Shown: positions 1 to 10,470 of the stretch, in pieces | How positions within the stretch are numbered: the first letter of the stretch is position 1 | Layout of the letters: each line of letters begins with the position of its first letter | Assembly (NCBI GenBank): GCA_036172665.1 | Contig: CM069872.1 | Location: forward strand, 22,981,001-23,045,000 | Reading direction: 5' to 3' | DNA: 64,000 nucleotides | Origin: Prosopocoilus inquinatus | Lineage: Eukaryota; Arthropoda; Insecta; Coleoptera; Lucanidae | Notes under the pieces: generated by a model | The model's input: the letters and a program-made list of their open reading frames with translations, nothing else | The model's database searches: none | Told to the model about the DNA's origin: nothing | Position numbers and translations under genes: made by a program

Positions 1-193
1 ATTTTGTAATCCTACTACTTAAGTGTTAAGTGTTAAAATTACTTATATGAAACAATTTATGTTTTTATTATTCTAAAGTATGTATAAGTAAAATAAAATT
101 TTTATCGCATATAATATCCATATTTTGATCCATTTTAATCGCATAAAAAAAACTTATTTTCCACTTTTTTAGCACATATAAATCCGGACTTTA
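1..193 (+). mobile_element. 3' end of a hAT transposon (copy 1, cut by window edge)
   Basis: This stretch is the reverse complement of 15,715-15,907 with no difference I can see over 193 bp. It holds the last codons of the same hAT transposase (ending at the TAA near base 21), its 3' noncoding tail and the 3' terminal inverted repeat, which ends ...CCGGACTTTA at 193. The next eight bases, GTCATAAT (194-201), would be the target duplication, but the partner lies left of the window. The element sits inside the BED-finger transposase gene on the opposite strand and truncates it. Confidence 0.88.
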
Positions 194-1291
194 GTCATAA
201 TCAATTGGGTTACCTTTTTCTAACATGAAAGCTTGAATAGGGTCACGTAATGCAAAAAATCTTTCTAAAACTACCCCTCGACTGAGCCAACGAACTTCGG
301 TGAAATAAGGGACATCAGAAAAGTTTTCGTCCAAATCTTGTAAAAACTGCTTGAACTGTCGGTGATTTAGTCCTCTGCTCCTTATAAAATTTACTATTTT
401 AATTATAGGTTGCATGACTTGGTCCATTTTTAAATGTTTGGATGCCAATGATTCCTGATGAATTATACAGTGAAATCCCACAAAATTCCCTGATGTTTTC
501 TGTTTTAATTTAGTTACAACGCCCGTATGTTTGTCAACCATGGCAGGAGCGCCATCCGTAGTTGTGCTGATAAGTATATTCCAGTCGAGTTCATATTCTG
601 CTATCAAATGCTCAATTGTAGAATAAATATCATTTGCTGTTGTAGTACCTGTCAATGGAACGCACTTTAATAGTTCTTCAGTTATTTCAAAGTTACTGTT
701 AATACCTCGTATAAAAACAGCAAGTTGAGCTGTATCAACAGTGTCAGTGCTCTCGTCAACAGACAGTGAAAAGTTTGTAAATTCCTTAATTTTCTCCTTC
801 AGTTGAAGAACCAAATTTTGAGATAAATCATTTATTCTTGAAGCAACAGTGTTTCTTGACAGCGAAATATTTTGAATTATTGACTTTTGAAATGGAAATG
901 AAACATCGGCAACTTTCAACATACAGTCTTTAATAAAATCACCATCAGTGAAAGGTTTTGATCTCTTCGCGATTTCTAATGCAATAATAAAACTTGATTT
1001 CAGGGCATCTTCGCTCTCAGTATTAGCTTTAGTAAACATCGATTGTTGACCTTGAAGTTTAGATTTTAAAGATGACAATTTGTCCATTCTTATTTTTTCA
1101 GTGTAACAAACGAATTTTGATTTATGATTCGTATCATAGTGTCTCTTCAAGTTAAACTCCTTACAAACAGCAACTGTTTGATTGCAAATCAAACACAGTG
1201 GTTTACCTTTCCATTCTATGAAAAAATATGCAATTTCCCATTTAGACTGAAAAACTCTGCACTCACTATCAACTTTACGTTTTTGTGACAT
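191..1291 (-). pseudogene. BED-finger hAT transposase (GTF2IRD2/ZBED5-like), truncated by hAT insertion
   Basis: The product resembles the transposase family that gave rise to vertebrate ZBED5 and GTF2IRD2-like proteins. An N-terminal BED-type finger is visible (CLIC, then RHYDTNH), followed by the hAT catalytic blocks SVDESTD, TTDGAPAM, HCIIHQESL and VRWLSRG. I take the ATG at 1,291, which gives MSQKRKVDSE and aligns with the start of the intact relative at 41,527; an in-frame ATG at 1,318 also exists. The frame stops at 191-193, inside the terminal repeat of the hAT copy that inserted after IDYD, so about 40% of the usual ~600 residues, including the hAT dimerisation region, is missing. No other stop or frameshift is seen in the part present. 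The break rather than gradual decay explains the loss. Confidence 0.85.
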
Positions 1292-1649
1292 TATGCCAAA
1301 ATCGTCGCGCTGACGCACTCCTTTTATATCGATAAGGAAAGTTCTAGTCTAGACTCGAAGCGCGTGGAAGATTCTATTGTTCTCAACAAAAATAATAGGG
1401 TATTTGCGCTTGCTGCTAAGAGATGGCGTTACTGTCTATCTCTCTCGCTTGTCTAGGCACGCGTTGCCCTTGAAATTACTTATAAATGTAGTGGGCGCAT
1501 TTTAAAACTTCCGTAGAGGAATCGAGTGAAGTAAACTAAAAGCTCTAAAAAACATGACTCTTTTTTCTGTGACAAATTGTGATCGCGGGCCGTATTGATA
1601 CGGCCCGGGGGCCGGATGCGGCCCGCGGTCTGTGTCTTTGACATGGCTG
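1292..1649 (-). mobile_element. 5' noncoding end and terminal repeat of the BED-finger hAT element
   Basis: Upstream of the transposase is GC-rich sub-terminal sequence with repeated GCGGGCCG and CGGCCCG boxes (1,580-1,630). It ends at 1,649 with a terminus that on the minus strand reads CAGCCATGTCAAAGACAC. This resembles the CAG..ATGTCAAACTC ends of Charlie-type hAT elements. The eight bases after it, CTTCAGAC (1,650-1,657), are the candidate target duplication; the other end is not in the window. Confidence 0.6.
1321..1328 (-). promoter_or_regulatory. TATA box of the BED-finger transposase
   Basis: On the minus strand this reads TATAAAAG, about 30 bp upstream of the chosen ATG at 1,291. 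Transcription would then start close to the ATG. Confidence 0.4.
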
Positions 1650-3148
1650 CTTCAGACAGTAAGCAAGAACGAGAGTACTCACGTCGTTGCGTACGTCGAT
1701 TTGGAACATGTTAACGTGAATAATTTGGATAGTTTTATAATCGATATAAACGATTTATTTTTCAGCCGAACTAGAGTTTACTTGCTTATTGTTTAGTGTT
1801 GTTAAGACGTATATTGTTGGGAGGGTCCCCAAAGATCGCCATTGGGATTTCCTTTTTTTGTTTTCCCTAACAGTTACTTCTCGGGGTACATCAACGCAGA
1901 AGCGGGTCCTAGGGAGTTGTATCTTCCGGGAACAAACAGGGAGCTATTAATCAATAGCGAAACGTTGAGTGTTTTTCTCTTCATAATTTTGTCCGTTTCA
2001 AGATTAAAAAACTGTTTACTTACAATTTTCATCGGACAAGAATCAACTTCATTTATGAATTGCGGGTGTTTATATTTCAATATTCAAGTGCACAATAACA
2101 TTTAACCCCTTTCAACGAATAAAGTCGAGTCATATGCGACGTGAAAGACAATGCGGAAACTACCAAGATTTCTGGTACGTTTTAAAGCAGCTTGCCTTAG
2201 CGCTTTAATTTAACATCTGGAGCCTACCCCTCGTCTTCCCTGAGCTGACAGGTATGGGAGTTTTTTGCTGCATGTTATTATCGACCCGGAAGGTAAGTTT
2301 TGAGATTACCCTTCGCAGCCCTACAGTTTTTAAATATTTCTTGAAAGAAAATAGCCATGGACGTGGTGTAATCATCAGAGCGACGCGATGAAGTAAAAAA
2401 AAACGCTAATCTCGTCATAAATTTAAAAGAAATATTGGCGCATCATGATTTAAAGAAGTTACGGGGACCACAAGTACGTTTAGATCGAAATAGTATAATT
2501 TCGCGAAACAAAGACATTCTTGATAGACACAGGTACGTTTCATGCAATTCTTTGGAAAATATGAAAGAACAGCTCCGAAGTTAATTTTTCTCAAATTTTA
2601 TTTTTAGAAGTTTTTTTGGTCGGATGTATCATATTTTAATAATATTACGATTATAATTTTATAGTCCAACGGCTATTTCACACGAGCAAACGGGACATTT
2701 TGTGGTTTTCTATATACAAACACCTTATTTTCAGTAATTATAATATTTTATTAGAGCTTTTTTATCAATGTGGTAATAGTATGTAAACTGAAGATTTAAT
2801 TAAGAATTAAAGACAATAATTTACATGACGGACGGAAAAATTCTGGAATGTCCCGTTCGTCAAGTGAATTATTGTCTGTGTGTTATTATAAGATAAGAAT
2901 TAGGCAAACAGCTCTCGAAGTTTGATTGGTTTGGATCCGCTGTTTAACTTTGGTAACTAATCAATGTTAGGTAAATTAATTTGTAATTTTGTCATTTGAC
3001 TTTAAAATTGATGGGTTGCTGTGCTTTTGGGCTGCAAACAATTGGACACCTACACACGGGCCAAGAACAATCTTTTAAAACTTAAAAAGTGCTTCTGATC
3101 CAGAGATTTACAATTAATTATTTTTAAAACTTGCCGTTGAAAAAGAAT
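1650..3148. other. Gene-free stretch with repeat fragments
   Basis: No convincing gene. Bases about 1,955-2,050 are a diverged copy of the repeat seen at 39.1-39.3 and 44.3-44.4 kb (shared AGCGAAACGTTGAGTG and CTTACAATTTTCATCGGAC). A hairpin lies at 2,811-2,877. The rest is AT-rich and unrecognised. Confidence 0.5.
2811..2877. repeat. Imperfect hairpin, about 25-bp arms
   Basis: AGACAATAATTTACATGACG is answered by its near reverse complement CGTCAAGTGAATTATTGTCT, separated by about 20 bp. It may be a very short MITE or fold-back repeat. Confidence 0.6.
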
Positions 3149-3202
3149 TGTGGCGACCAGGAAATATGCGTCACCCAAGAAGGTTGATTTCCGAGTACTC
3201 TA
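3149..3202 (+). repeat. Truncated outer LTR of the CsRn1-type element
   Basis: Matches the first ~54 bp of the 3' LTR (TGTGGCGACCAGGAAATATG onward) and then jumps directly into the element's 3' internal sequence. Confidence 0.8.
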
Positions 3203-3408
3203 CACTACTATCGCAAACCAGCTTATGTCAGCAAGCATCGCGACGCAGAAGACACAGCAACATCAGTTCCAACCGCCGGTGGCAGGAACTCCCCGATGCC
3301 TACACCAGGACTTTCGAATACACCACGACGTTCCACACGACATGTAAGGTTCAAGAACGCAAATTCGCCGAGTTTTCAGTAGAACCTTACACACTGCCGA
3401 GGGGGTGA
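3203..3408 (+). repeat. Extra copy of the element's 3' internal end
   Basis: Matches about 7,450-7,644 (shared CTTATGTCAGCAAGCATCGC through TGCCGAGGGGGTGA), including the purine tract that precedes an LTR. Confidence 0.85.
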
Positions 3409-3643
3409 TGGGGCGACCAGGAAATATGCGTCATCAAAGAAGGTCGAGTTCCGAGTACTCTTCCAGGGAGAAAGGTACCGGACTCGGAGGCAGTTAATCA
3501 TCTGCCGCTGGAGCATTCGTTTGCGACGCTTTTACACTACAAATATTTTATTGTATAATTACATCAATTAATTATTAAATACATATTACATGGTTTCCCT
3601 AATATAGTGAGGTACGACTTTATTCAGTCCACAAAACCCCACA
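3409..3643 (+). repeat. 5' (middle) LTR of the CsRn1-type element
   Basis: About 235 bp, ending in TTCAGTCCACAAAACCCCAC followed by A. Shares promoter-distal sequence with the 3' LTR but lacks one arm of the palindrome found there. Its first bases read TGGGGC rather than TGTGGC. Confidence 0.85.
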
Positions 3644-3646
3644 AAT

Positions 3647-3662
3647 TGGTGAGCCCGACGTG
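3647..3662 (+). promoter_or_regulatory. Primer binding site, tRNA-Trp type
   Basis: TGGTGAGCCCGACGTG lies three bases after the LTR. It differs by one base from the TGGTGACCCCGACGTG that I recall for CsRn1 elements primed by tRNA-Trp. Confidence 0.6.
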
Positions 3663-3835
3663 TTAGGAAACCAGCGAGCGTCGACACTTGCAACAAAGAA
3701 AATCCAGGTACCTCCACGAGGCTGAGATTTTCGCTCTGCAACTAAAACATCGCGAAACGCGCGCGTATTAAGAGACCTGCTGACAATATTTTCGCGTGGA
3801 CTAGAATTTTTGAGATTTGGTGTGTAACATGTGCC

Positions 3836-4597
3836 ATGCTAAATAACGGAGCAGAACCTCGTGACGGCGTCGTTCACCGGATTGGCATCAAAGTACCACC
3901 GTTTTGGCCCAAGGCACCGGAGTTGTGGTTTGCGCAAATCGAAGTACAATTCGCGTTAACTGGGATTACACAAGACACAATCCAGTTCTACCATGTGGTG
4001 TCACACCTGGAGCCAAACATCGCATCAAAGGTAAAGGATATAATAATCGCACCTCCGAGTGAAAACAAATACAAACACATCAAGGAGCAACTTATAGCCT
4101 GCTTATCACTGTCTGCAGAACAGCAAATGCGTCGCCTACTAGAAGGCGAAGAAATGGGCGAGAGACGACCATCGCAATTTCTTCATCACTTACGTAATTT
4201 AGCCGGAAGCTCCGTCAACGACACAGTTCTTCGTTCCCTGTGGATGACTCGGTTACCGACGAACGCGCAAGCCATCCTCGCTACGCAGTCCGACACACCG
4301 TTAGACAAAGCGGCGACATTGGCAGATAAGATTACCGAGGTAATGGTGCCACAACAAGTGTCGGCATTTACGACATCCACAGAAAACAGTCTTCGGCAAG
4401 AGATCGACGCCATCCGGGAACAATTCGCCCGGATGGAAAGCACCACGGCGGATCGCAAGCGATCGCGTTCGCGTGCTCGTTCTAATTCACCACAACACAA
4501 ACACATGTGCTGGTACCACAATCGGTTTGGCACAAAAGCCAAAAAGTGTACTTCACCGTGTAAGTTGGGGTCGGGAAACGCGCACGCCAGTCGGTAA
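3836..4597 (+). CDS. Gag of the CsRn1-type retrotransposon
   Basis: A 253-residue open frame. Structural Gag protein that forms the cytoplasmic particle. The N-terminal half begins with the conserved pattern PPFWPKAPELWFAQIEVQF and continues with a capsid-like helical region (LEGEEMGERRPSQFLHHLR). Near residue 224 is the unusual zinc finger CWYHNRFGTKAKKC followed by TSPC, i.e. C-X2-H-X9-C-X3-C instead of the common CCHC knuckle. Residues 205-222 are rich in arginine and serine. No stop interrupts the frame, but pol downstream is broken. The start at 3,836 is the first ATG after the leader. Retrotransposon origin is certain; whether Gag is made is unknown. Confidence 0.88.
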   Translation: MLNNGAEPRDGVVHRIGIKVPPFWPKAPELWFAQIEVQFALTGITQDTIQFYHVVSHLEPNIASKVKDIIIAPPSENKYKHIKEQLIACLSLSAEQQMRRLLEGEEMGERRPSQFLHHLRNLAGSSVNDTVLRSLWMTRLPTNAQAILATQSDTPLDKAATLADKITEVMVPQQVSAFTTSTENSLRQEIDAIREQFARMESTTADRKRSRSRARSNSPQHKHMCWYHNRFGTKAKKCTSPCKLGSGNAHASR

Positions 4598-4632
4598 ACG
4601 CGGCCGACACCAGGGAATTAAAATCGCGCCGA

Positions 4633-7420
4633 TTGTACGTAATGGTCAGACATTTTAAAATAAAATTTTTGGTGGACACAGGTGCTAATGTGTGTGTATT
4701 TCCTCGCGATCGAATTCATAAAAAACCCACTTGTGCCGAATACAAACTTTACGCCGCGAATGGTTCGCTAATATCAACTTATGACGATATTACATTGAAA
4801 CTCAACCTCGGCTTGCGGCGTGAATTTACTTGGACTTTCATCATCGCGAACGTTGTTAACTCAATAATAGGTGCCGATTTTCTCGCGCATTATGGCTTAC
4901 TCGTCGACCTCAAACATTATCAATTAGTTGACGAGCTATCGGATGCCTAGAATCGCGCGAAGAGATGTCATGTGTAAAAACCGTGTAAAAACCGTCCTTC
5001 AAAACTCGCCGTACCACCATATACTTGAAGATTTTCCGGGCCTAACACGACCTAGTGGAATCCCGTCTCAAGTTAAACATTCTACGGTGCATCACATCAG
5101 AACAACACCTGGATAACCGACAACTTGTAAAGCACGACGTCTAGTGCCAGACAAGTTGAAAGCAGCCAAGAACAAATTTGATAACAAGATTCGAACGGGT
5201 ATTGCGCAACCATCGGATAGTTGTTGGGTTTCGCCTTTGCATTTAGCGCCCAAGAAATCCGGTGAATGGCGTCCTTGCGGCGACTACAGAGCCCTAAACG
5301 CAAGAACCATCCTATACAAGTACCCGGTGCCGCATATAGAGGATTTCGCACACAATCTCGCAAAAAAGACAATATTTTCGACGATAGATTTAGTGCGCGC
5401 GTATCATCAAATCACGGTGTACGCAGACGATGTTACAAAAACGGCTATCAAACTCCGTTTGGTCTCTTCGAGTTTCCCGTGATGACGTTCGGTTTACGCA
5501 ATGCAGCGCAAACGTTTTAAGGACGAAGCACTTCGCGGTCTCGACTTCGCCTACGCGTACATCGACGACATCCTAGTCGCGTCGTCTTCGGAGGCCGAAC
5601 ACGAAGAACATCTTCGAGTGCTACTCTCACGCCTCGAAAAGTACGGAGTGGTTATTAACACGTCGACTTCGACGTGTTAATTACCACTCCACGAATTTTT
5701 GGCAAAAGCGAGGTACAATTTCTAGGATATCGAGTGACAGAAGAAGGAATGCGCCCATTAACAGACAAAGTGCGCGCAGTGCTCGATATGCCACCACCAA
5801 AAATAATTAAAGACTTACGCCGTTTTCTCGGCATGGTGAATTTTTATCGACGATTCATCCCGAGAACGGCACTCATTCAAGCCCCGCTAAATAAATGTCT
5901 CAGCGGACCGAAAACGAGCGGGAAAACACTCGAGGGAGCTTTTCGTGCCTGCAATGAGTCGCTCGCCGAAGCCGCGCTCCTTACACACCCGGACATGATG
6001 TTACCCCTCGCTATTTTTAGTGATGCGTCCGATCTAGCACTAGGAGCAACACTGCAGCAGAGGTCAATGCACGGATGGGAACCGCTCGGGTTCTTTTCTA
6101 AGAATTTGAGCCCTGAGCAGCGCAAACATTCCGCTTTCGACCGCGAATTATTCGCGATCTACAAAGCGCTTAAACAGTTCCGGCACATGATCGAAGGACG
6201 AAATGTGATCATTTTTATGGACCATAAACCGTTGACGTTCGCGTTTCAACAAAAAAATGTTCGCCGCGCCATTTTCGCTATTTAGACTATATTGGACAAT
6301 TTACAACCGACATCCGACATGTCGTCGGAAAAGACACTATAGTGGCGGATACTCTATCGTGCATTGAATCACTAACCGAATGTGTCGACTGCAAAATGTT
6401 AGCTCGATCGGAGGAGAACGACGTTGAACTCCGCGAGCTCCAAGAGCGCGAGACAGCCCTACAACTCCGTCGCGTAACCATCCCTGGGTCACAAACGCCA
6501 TTATTCTGCGATTTCTCGACTCGCGTGGCTCGCCCTTTTGTCACCCAACCTTTCAGACGCCAAGTGTTCGACTCTTTGCACGGCTTATCGCACCCTGGTG
6601 CTCGGGCTAGTGCGCGCTTAGTCGCCGAACGCTACGTATGGTCAAACATGTAACGTGACTGCAAGCAATGGACTCACGAATGTTTAGAATGCCAGCGCAA
6701 CAAGATTACGCGACATACATCAAGTCCGATTAGCGAATTTTCACTCAAAAGTTCACGCTTCGAACATATTCATGTGGACCTGGTTGGCCCGCTCCCATAC
6801 TCGCACGGATTCAAGTATTGCTTGACTTGCGTCCACCGATTCACTCGATGGCCTGAAGCTTTACCGATCGTGGCGCGGACCGTATACGGGTATAAGGCTG
6901 GATTGCGCGTTATGGCGTGCCCCTACGTATAACCACCGATCAGGGAAGACAATTCGAGGCGAATCTCTTTCATGCACTCACACAAGCAACAGGAATGACA
7001 CAGGACAACAGCTTATCATCCGGCAACAAACGGCATGGTAGAGCGTTTTCACCGTCAACTAAAAACTGCGATCATGTGTCACGAGGACGAATAATGGTCA
7101 GAGCGACTCCCGACCGTTCTAATTCAACTGCAGCCGAGCTGGTATTCGGAGATCCAATACGTCTCTCGGGCGAATTTCTCGAACCTTCGACAGAGCCAGA
7201 CGACCCTACAGATTACGTCACCCGTCTACGCCGTCATTTCCGGGAACTCCAACCAGCACGAACAAATCGTCATGGTACGCGGAAAGTCTTTGTTTACAAA
7301 GACCTGGCATCAACAAGCCATGTATTTGTTCGAGTTGACGCATCCCGAAAAGCATTACAACAGCCATACGAGGGACCATTTCCAGTACTTGCGCGACGAG
7401 AAAAATTTTTCGTCCGTTAA
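4633..7420 (+). pseudogene. Pol of the CsRn1-type retrotransposon (protease, RT, RNase H, integrase), broken
   Basis: Fragments in order. Protease at 4,633-4,950 (FLVDTGANVCVFP, then SIIGADFL). Reverse transcriptase at 5,144-5,690 (WVSPLHLAPKKSGEWRPCGD, STIDLVRAYHQI, MTFGLRNAAQTF, AYIDDILVAS). RNase H at 5,674-6,285 (FSDASDLALGATL, DHKPLTFAF). Integrase zinc region near 6,560-6,720 (HPGARASARL, CLECQRNK), catalytic core at 6,750-7,080 ([18 protein letters not shown], then MVERFHRQ) and a decayed C-terminal part to 7,420. Frameshifts occur near 5,450, 5,515, 5,665, 6,285 and 7,030, and a stop at 6,651, so no full polyprotein can be made. The integrase glutamate region is only readable in a shifted frame. 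Confidence 0.88.
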
Positions 7421-7644
7421 CGGGACGTCTCCGTCTCAATAGATAGGCTCAAACTAGCTTATGTCAGCAAGCATCGCGACGCAGAAGACACAGCAACATC
7501 AGTTCCAACCGCCGGCGGCGGGAACGCCCCGACGCCTACACCAGGACTTTCGAATGCACCACGACGTTCCGCACGACATGTAAGGTTCAAGAACGCAAAT
7601 TCGCCGAGTTCTCAGTAGAACCTTATACACTGCCGAGGGGGTGA

Positions 7645-7909
7645 TGTGGCGACCAGGAAATATGCGTCACCAAAGAAGGTCGAATTCCGAGTACTCTAGA
7701 CAACACCCTTCCAGGAAGAGAGGTACCGGACTCGAAGGCAGTTCGTCATCAGCCGCTGGAGCATTCGTTTGCGACGCTTTTACACTACAAATATTTTATT
7801 GTATAATTACATCAATTCATTATTAAATACATATGAAATGGTTGTGGACTGAATAAAGTCGTACCTCATATAGTGAGGTACGATTTTATTCAGTCCACAA
7901 AACCCCACA
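7645..7909 (+). repeat. 3' LTR of the CsRn1-type element
   Basis: 265 bp, TGTGGCGACC...AACCCCACA, preceded by the purine tract GAGGGGGTGA. Longer than the middle LTR by about 30 bp, because it contains a second inverted copy of the polyadenylation-signal region. Confidence 0.87.
7843..7899. repeat. 26-bp arm palindrome in the 3' LTR around AATAAA
   Basis: Arms 7,843-7,868 and 7,874-7,899 are reverse complements with one mismatch and a 5-base loop (TATAG). The left arm contains TGAATAAAG, a polyadenylation signal. The other LTR has only the right arm. Confidence 0.85.
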
Positions 7910-8382
7910 TAATCTTTAGTGAAATCTACAGTATTATCAACTTGTCATAATATTAAGGATGAATTAATCAACAGATTTATAAAGTATCGCCTTGCGACTT
8001 TACAGCACGAGACTGACAGAAAAAATAAATGAAAAAAGAAGACGAAAACGGTATGACAGTAAAAGCCTTGCAAAAAAATATTAAATTTTAATAATTTTGC
8101 ATCACCACAAAGGCCCGATTTCTTCACTTCCTGATAAATTTACCTGTCGTTCCTGGGAAACTATTATCGATTCAAAGGTTTGCGAGGATAACACCTGAGC
8201 TTATCAGGAGGTGAAAAAGATCGGACCTAAATGAATAAACATTCATATTTGCCTTTATTGTTTATTAATAAGCAGATGCCAGGAAAATTAGATGCATATA
8301 AAATAATAATTGAATCGTTATTTTAGAAACGACACATGTTCCACTTGAAAAGCTTTGCACACGAGTCTTTTCTGAAATAACC
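7910..8382. other. No recognisable feature
   Basis: AT-rich sequence without a convincing open frame or repeat that I can identify. Confidence 0.4.
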
Positions 8383-8912
8383 GATTCAATTTTATAACTA
8401 TAATTATTACATATAAAATAGCGACATCTTACTATCGCTTTTTGACCTAACATTGCAGTAGGATAGACAAATTGAAGCGGGATTTGCTCCTAATGAGTCC
8501 CCCATGCAAGGCGGCCATGCTTGCTGTCAAAGCATAATGAAAGATTTTAGAAAAATTTTGTGCAAATCGTTCTTTGACAGCAAGCATGGCCGCCTTGCAT
8601 GGGGGACTCATTAGGAGCAAATCCCGCTTCAATTTGTCTATCCTACTGCAATGTTAGGTCAAAAAGCGATAGTAAGATGTCGCTATTTTATATGTTCATC
8701 ATTCTTACATCGCATTTGCGAATAAATTGGGCAAGTCGTTTTTGGTCTGCAGTGGGAATGTCGAGCTACGTTTCTGCTGAAGAAGCCCCAAGCAGGGCTG
8801 AAACAGCTGTCCAGAGGCTGCTCGAGGTTCTCACTGCAATCAAGAACGGTTTGCACAAAATTTTTATATAATTATTACGAATTCGTAATAATTATAGTTA
8901 TAAAATTGAATC
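8383..8912. repeat. Fold-back repeat, family F (head-to-head copy)
   Basis: Outer arms (GATTCAATTTTATAACTATA at 8,383; its reverse complement ends at 8,912) and inner arms (8,414-8,525 against about 8,575-8,690) make a long palindrome with an extra ~200 bp in the right arm. The right arm (8,599-8,871) is almost identical to 40,903-41,175. It contains a fortuitous 90-codon frame that I do not regard as a gene. Confidence 0.75.
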
Positions 8913-9429
8913 TAATTGAATTTATTAAGATCAGTAATTTCCTCTAAGTTTTAAATTCGCGAACGGAAGGCAAAAGCTTTCCCCGTGACGTGAATATTTG
9001 TGAATTTAAAACCGTACCGTACGAAGTTTTTCGTTTGCTTTCTATAAAATCATTGTTTCTTTAATTTTCGAATTACGAGAAGAACTTTCGATTCAGTTTG
9101 GTAGGTTAACATACCGCTTGAAAAACTAATCATTGTAATCGATAGTCCAATGCTTCTCTCTCCCTATATATAATTTTTTTAATTATTTCTTTTAGTTCTG
9201 TTTCCTTGTATTTACACGTTAGTCGTTATTTTTTTTTATCCTCGTAAGGATTTTAAATGGAATGTACCCAATTTTATTACGCTTTTTAAAACTAAAAAAT
9301 TCTCTTTACAACGATATATGTATAACTTGCTGTAGTTATCTAATCAATTAAAAATCAAAATTTTAAATAGAATGTAACAGTGTATTAGTAGGACTAAATA
9401 GAGTATGAAGGTACATCTGGAGTTATAGA
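8913..9429. other. No recognisable feature
   Basis: AT-rich, no gene or clear repeat. Confidence 0.4.
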
Positions 9430-10470
9430 CATTGTTTAAATTAGAAGACACTAGTACTCATGAACTAAATGCTATTATTGGCCGGAAAACGCGATAGAAA
9501 CAGATATTATCGGTCACGATTTTCTTGACACTGTATCGTGGAGTGTAAATGAAATGTGCGTTCAGTTCGAACCGATAGCACAAAGCGCCATAGGTGACTG
9601 TTTCAAGTTAATGCAAGGACAAGTAGGTGTTGAAGACAGAGATTTGCCGATAACAAAGAAAATCATTGGTTGTAGGCGAAGTTACAAGTTTTACAAATGA
9701 TGCATTCAAAAATTGTTGTGAAGAGTTCAATATTTATAAGGGCCAGTTTTTTAATTGGGGTTTAACTTTAAGCTCCTCTTTATTCCTGTAGAAACAATTG
9801 TCCTTACAATTGTTACCATGGGAATAAAACGAAGCTTAAAGTTAAACTGTGATGGAAAAACCGGGCCTAAGTTGTACATGTTGTCGTTAAAACACCAAGA
9901 GGGAACGGAAAAGTATAAAGATGTAACCAAAAGTATTATGCCTGCTTTATTAAAAACGGTGGACGATGAGCCAGAGAATTGAGACTACATCTGATTGAAC
10001 AATGTCCAACAAGCATTAAATAATTCCGTTCAAAAAACTACCCGAAATATTCCATGTCCAAGCCAGCGGGACAATTTTGAACGATGCACTAGTAGAAATT
10101 ATTCAGTACAATAATTATAATTCTGCATGGGAAAAGATAAGGGTGGAAACGATACGAGAGATGAAGAAAAACCAAGAGAAAAGTTAACAATACTATGACA
10201 GAAAGAGGAAGGAACATCAGCATTGAACAGAGGGCGACTTTGTGAGGATAGAAAGGGTAGTGTCACCTATTGACAGATCTCCAAAAATGTTACCACGTTC
10301 AATAAGTTCTCCTTCCCACTATTGTAGGAAGACTATCACAAGAAGCTGAGCTTAGAAAGCAAAAATGTATGACATGTATTGTGAGTACTGCAGAGAAAAA
10401 GATGTGGAACCAACCGAAAAATGGTTATATTATCACATCTGTAACAGCCTATTTCAAACTGACCGAAGCT
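9430..10470 (+). pseudogene. Relic of a Ty3/gypsy pol gene (protease and integrase C-terminus)
   Basis: Heavily decayed. Around 9,470-9,600 the frames read like the end of a retropepsin (NAIIGR, then HDFLDTVSW and NEMCVQFEP). Around 10,130-10,290 they read like the C-terminal end of a gypsy integrase (AWEKIRVETI, YYDRKRKEHQ, EGDFVRIERVVSP). Reverse transcriptase and the integrase core between them are lost or unrecognisable, and stops are frequent. The spacing, about 1 kb instead of about 3 kb, shows a large internal deletion. The integrase tail reads like the K02A2.6-type elements seen at 39.6 and 45 kb, so all three may be one family. Confidence 0.55.

Larger units (their letters stand above)
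3149..7909 (+). mobile_element. Ty3/gypsy retrotransposon, CsRn1 type, degenerate, with three LTR pieces
   Basis: Order: LTR fragment (3,149-3,202), a copy of the 3' internal end (3,203-3,408), a full LTR (3,409-3,643), primer site, gag, pol, then the 3' LTR (7,645-7,909). LTRs start TGTGGCGACC and end ACCCCACA. The Gag finger is C-X2-H-X9-C-X3-C and the primer site resembles tRNA-Trp, both hallmarks of the CsRn1 clade. Pol carries several frameshifts and stops, so the copy is dead. Its GC content is clearly above that of its surroundings. The flanks (GAAT before, TAAT after) do not give a clear target duplication. Confidence 0.9.

Noticed and set aside
8599..8871. 90-codon frame repeated almost exactly at 40,903-41,175
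   Set aside because: Conservation is explained by the whole repeat unit being nearly identical, noncoding flanks included; other copies of the family (20.2, 28.4, 44.5 kb) do not keep the frame.
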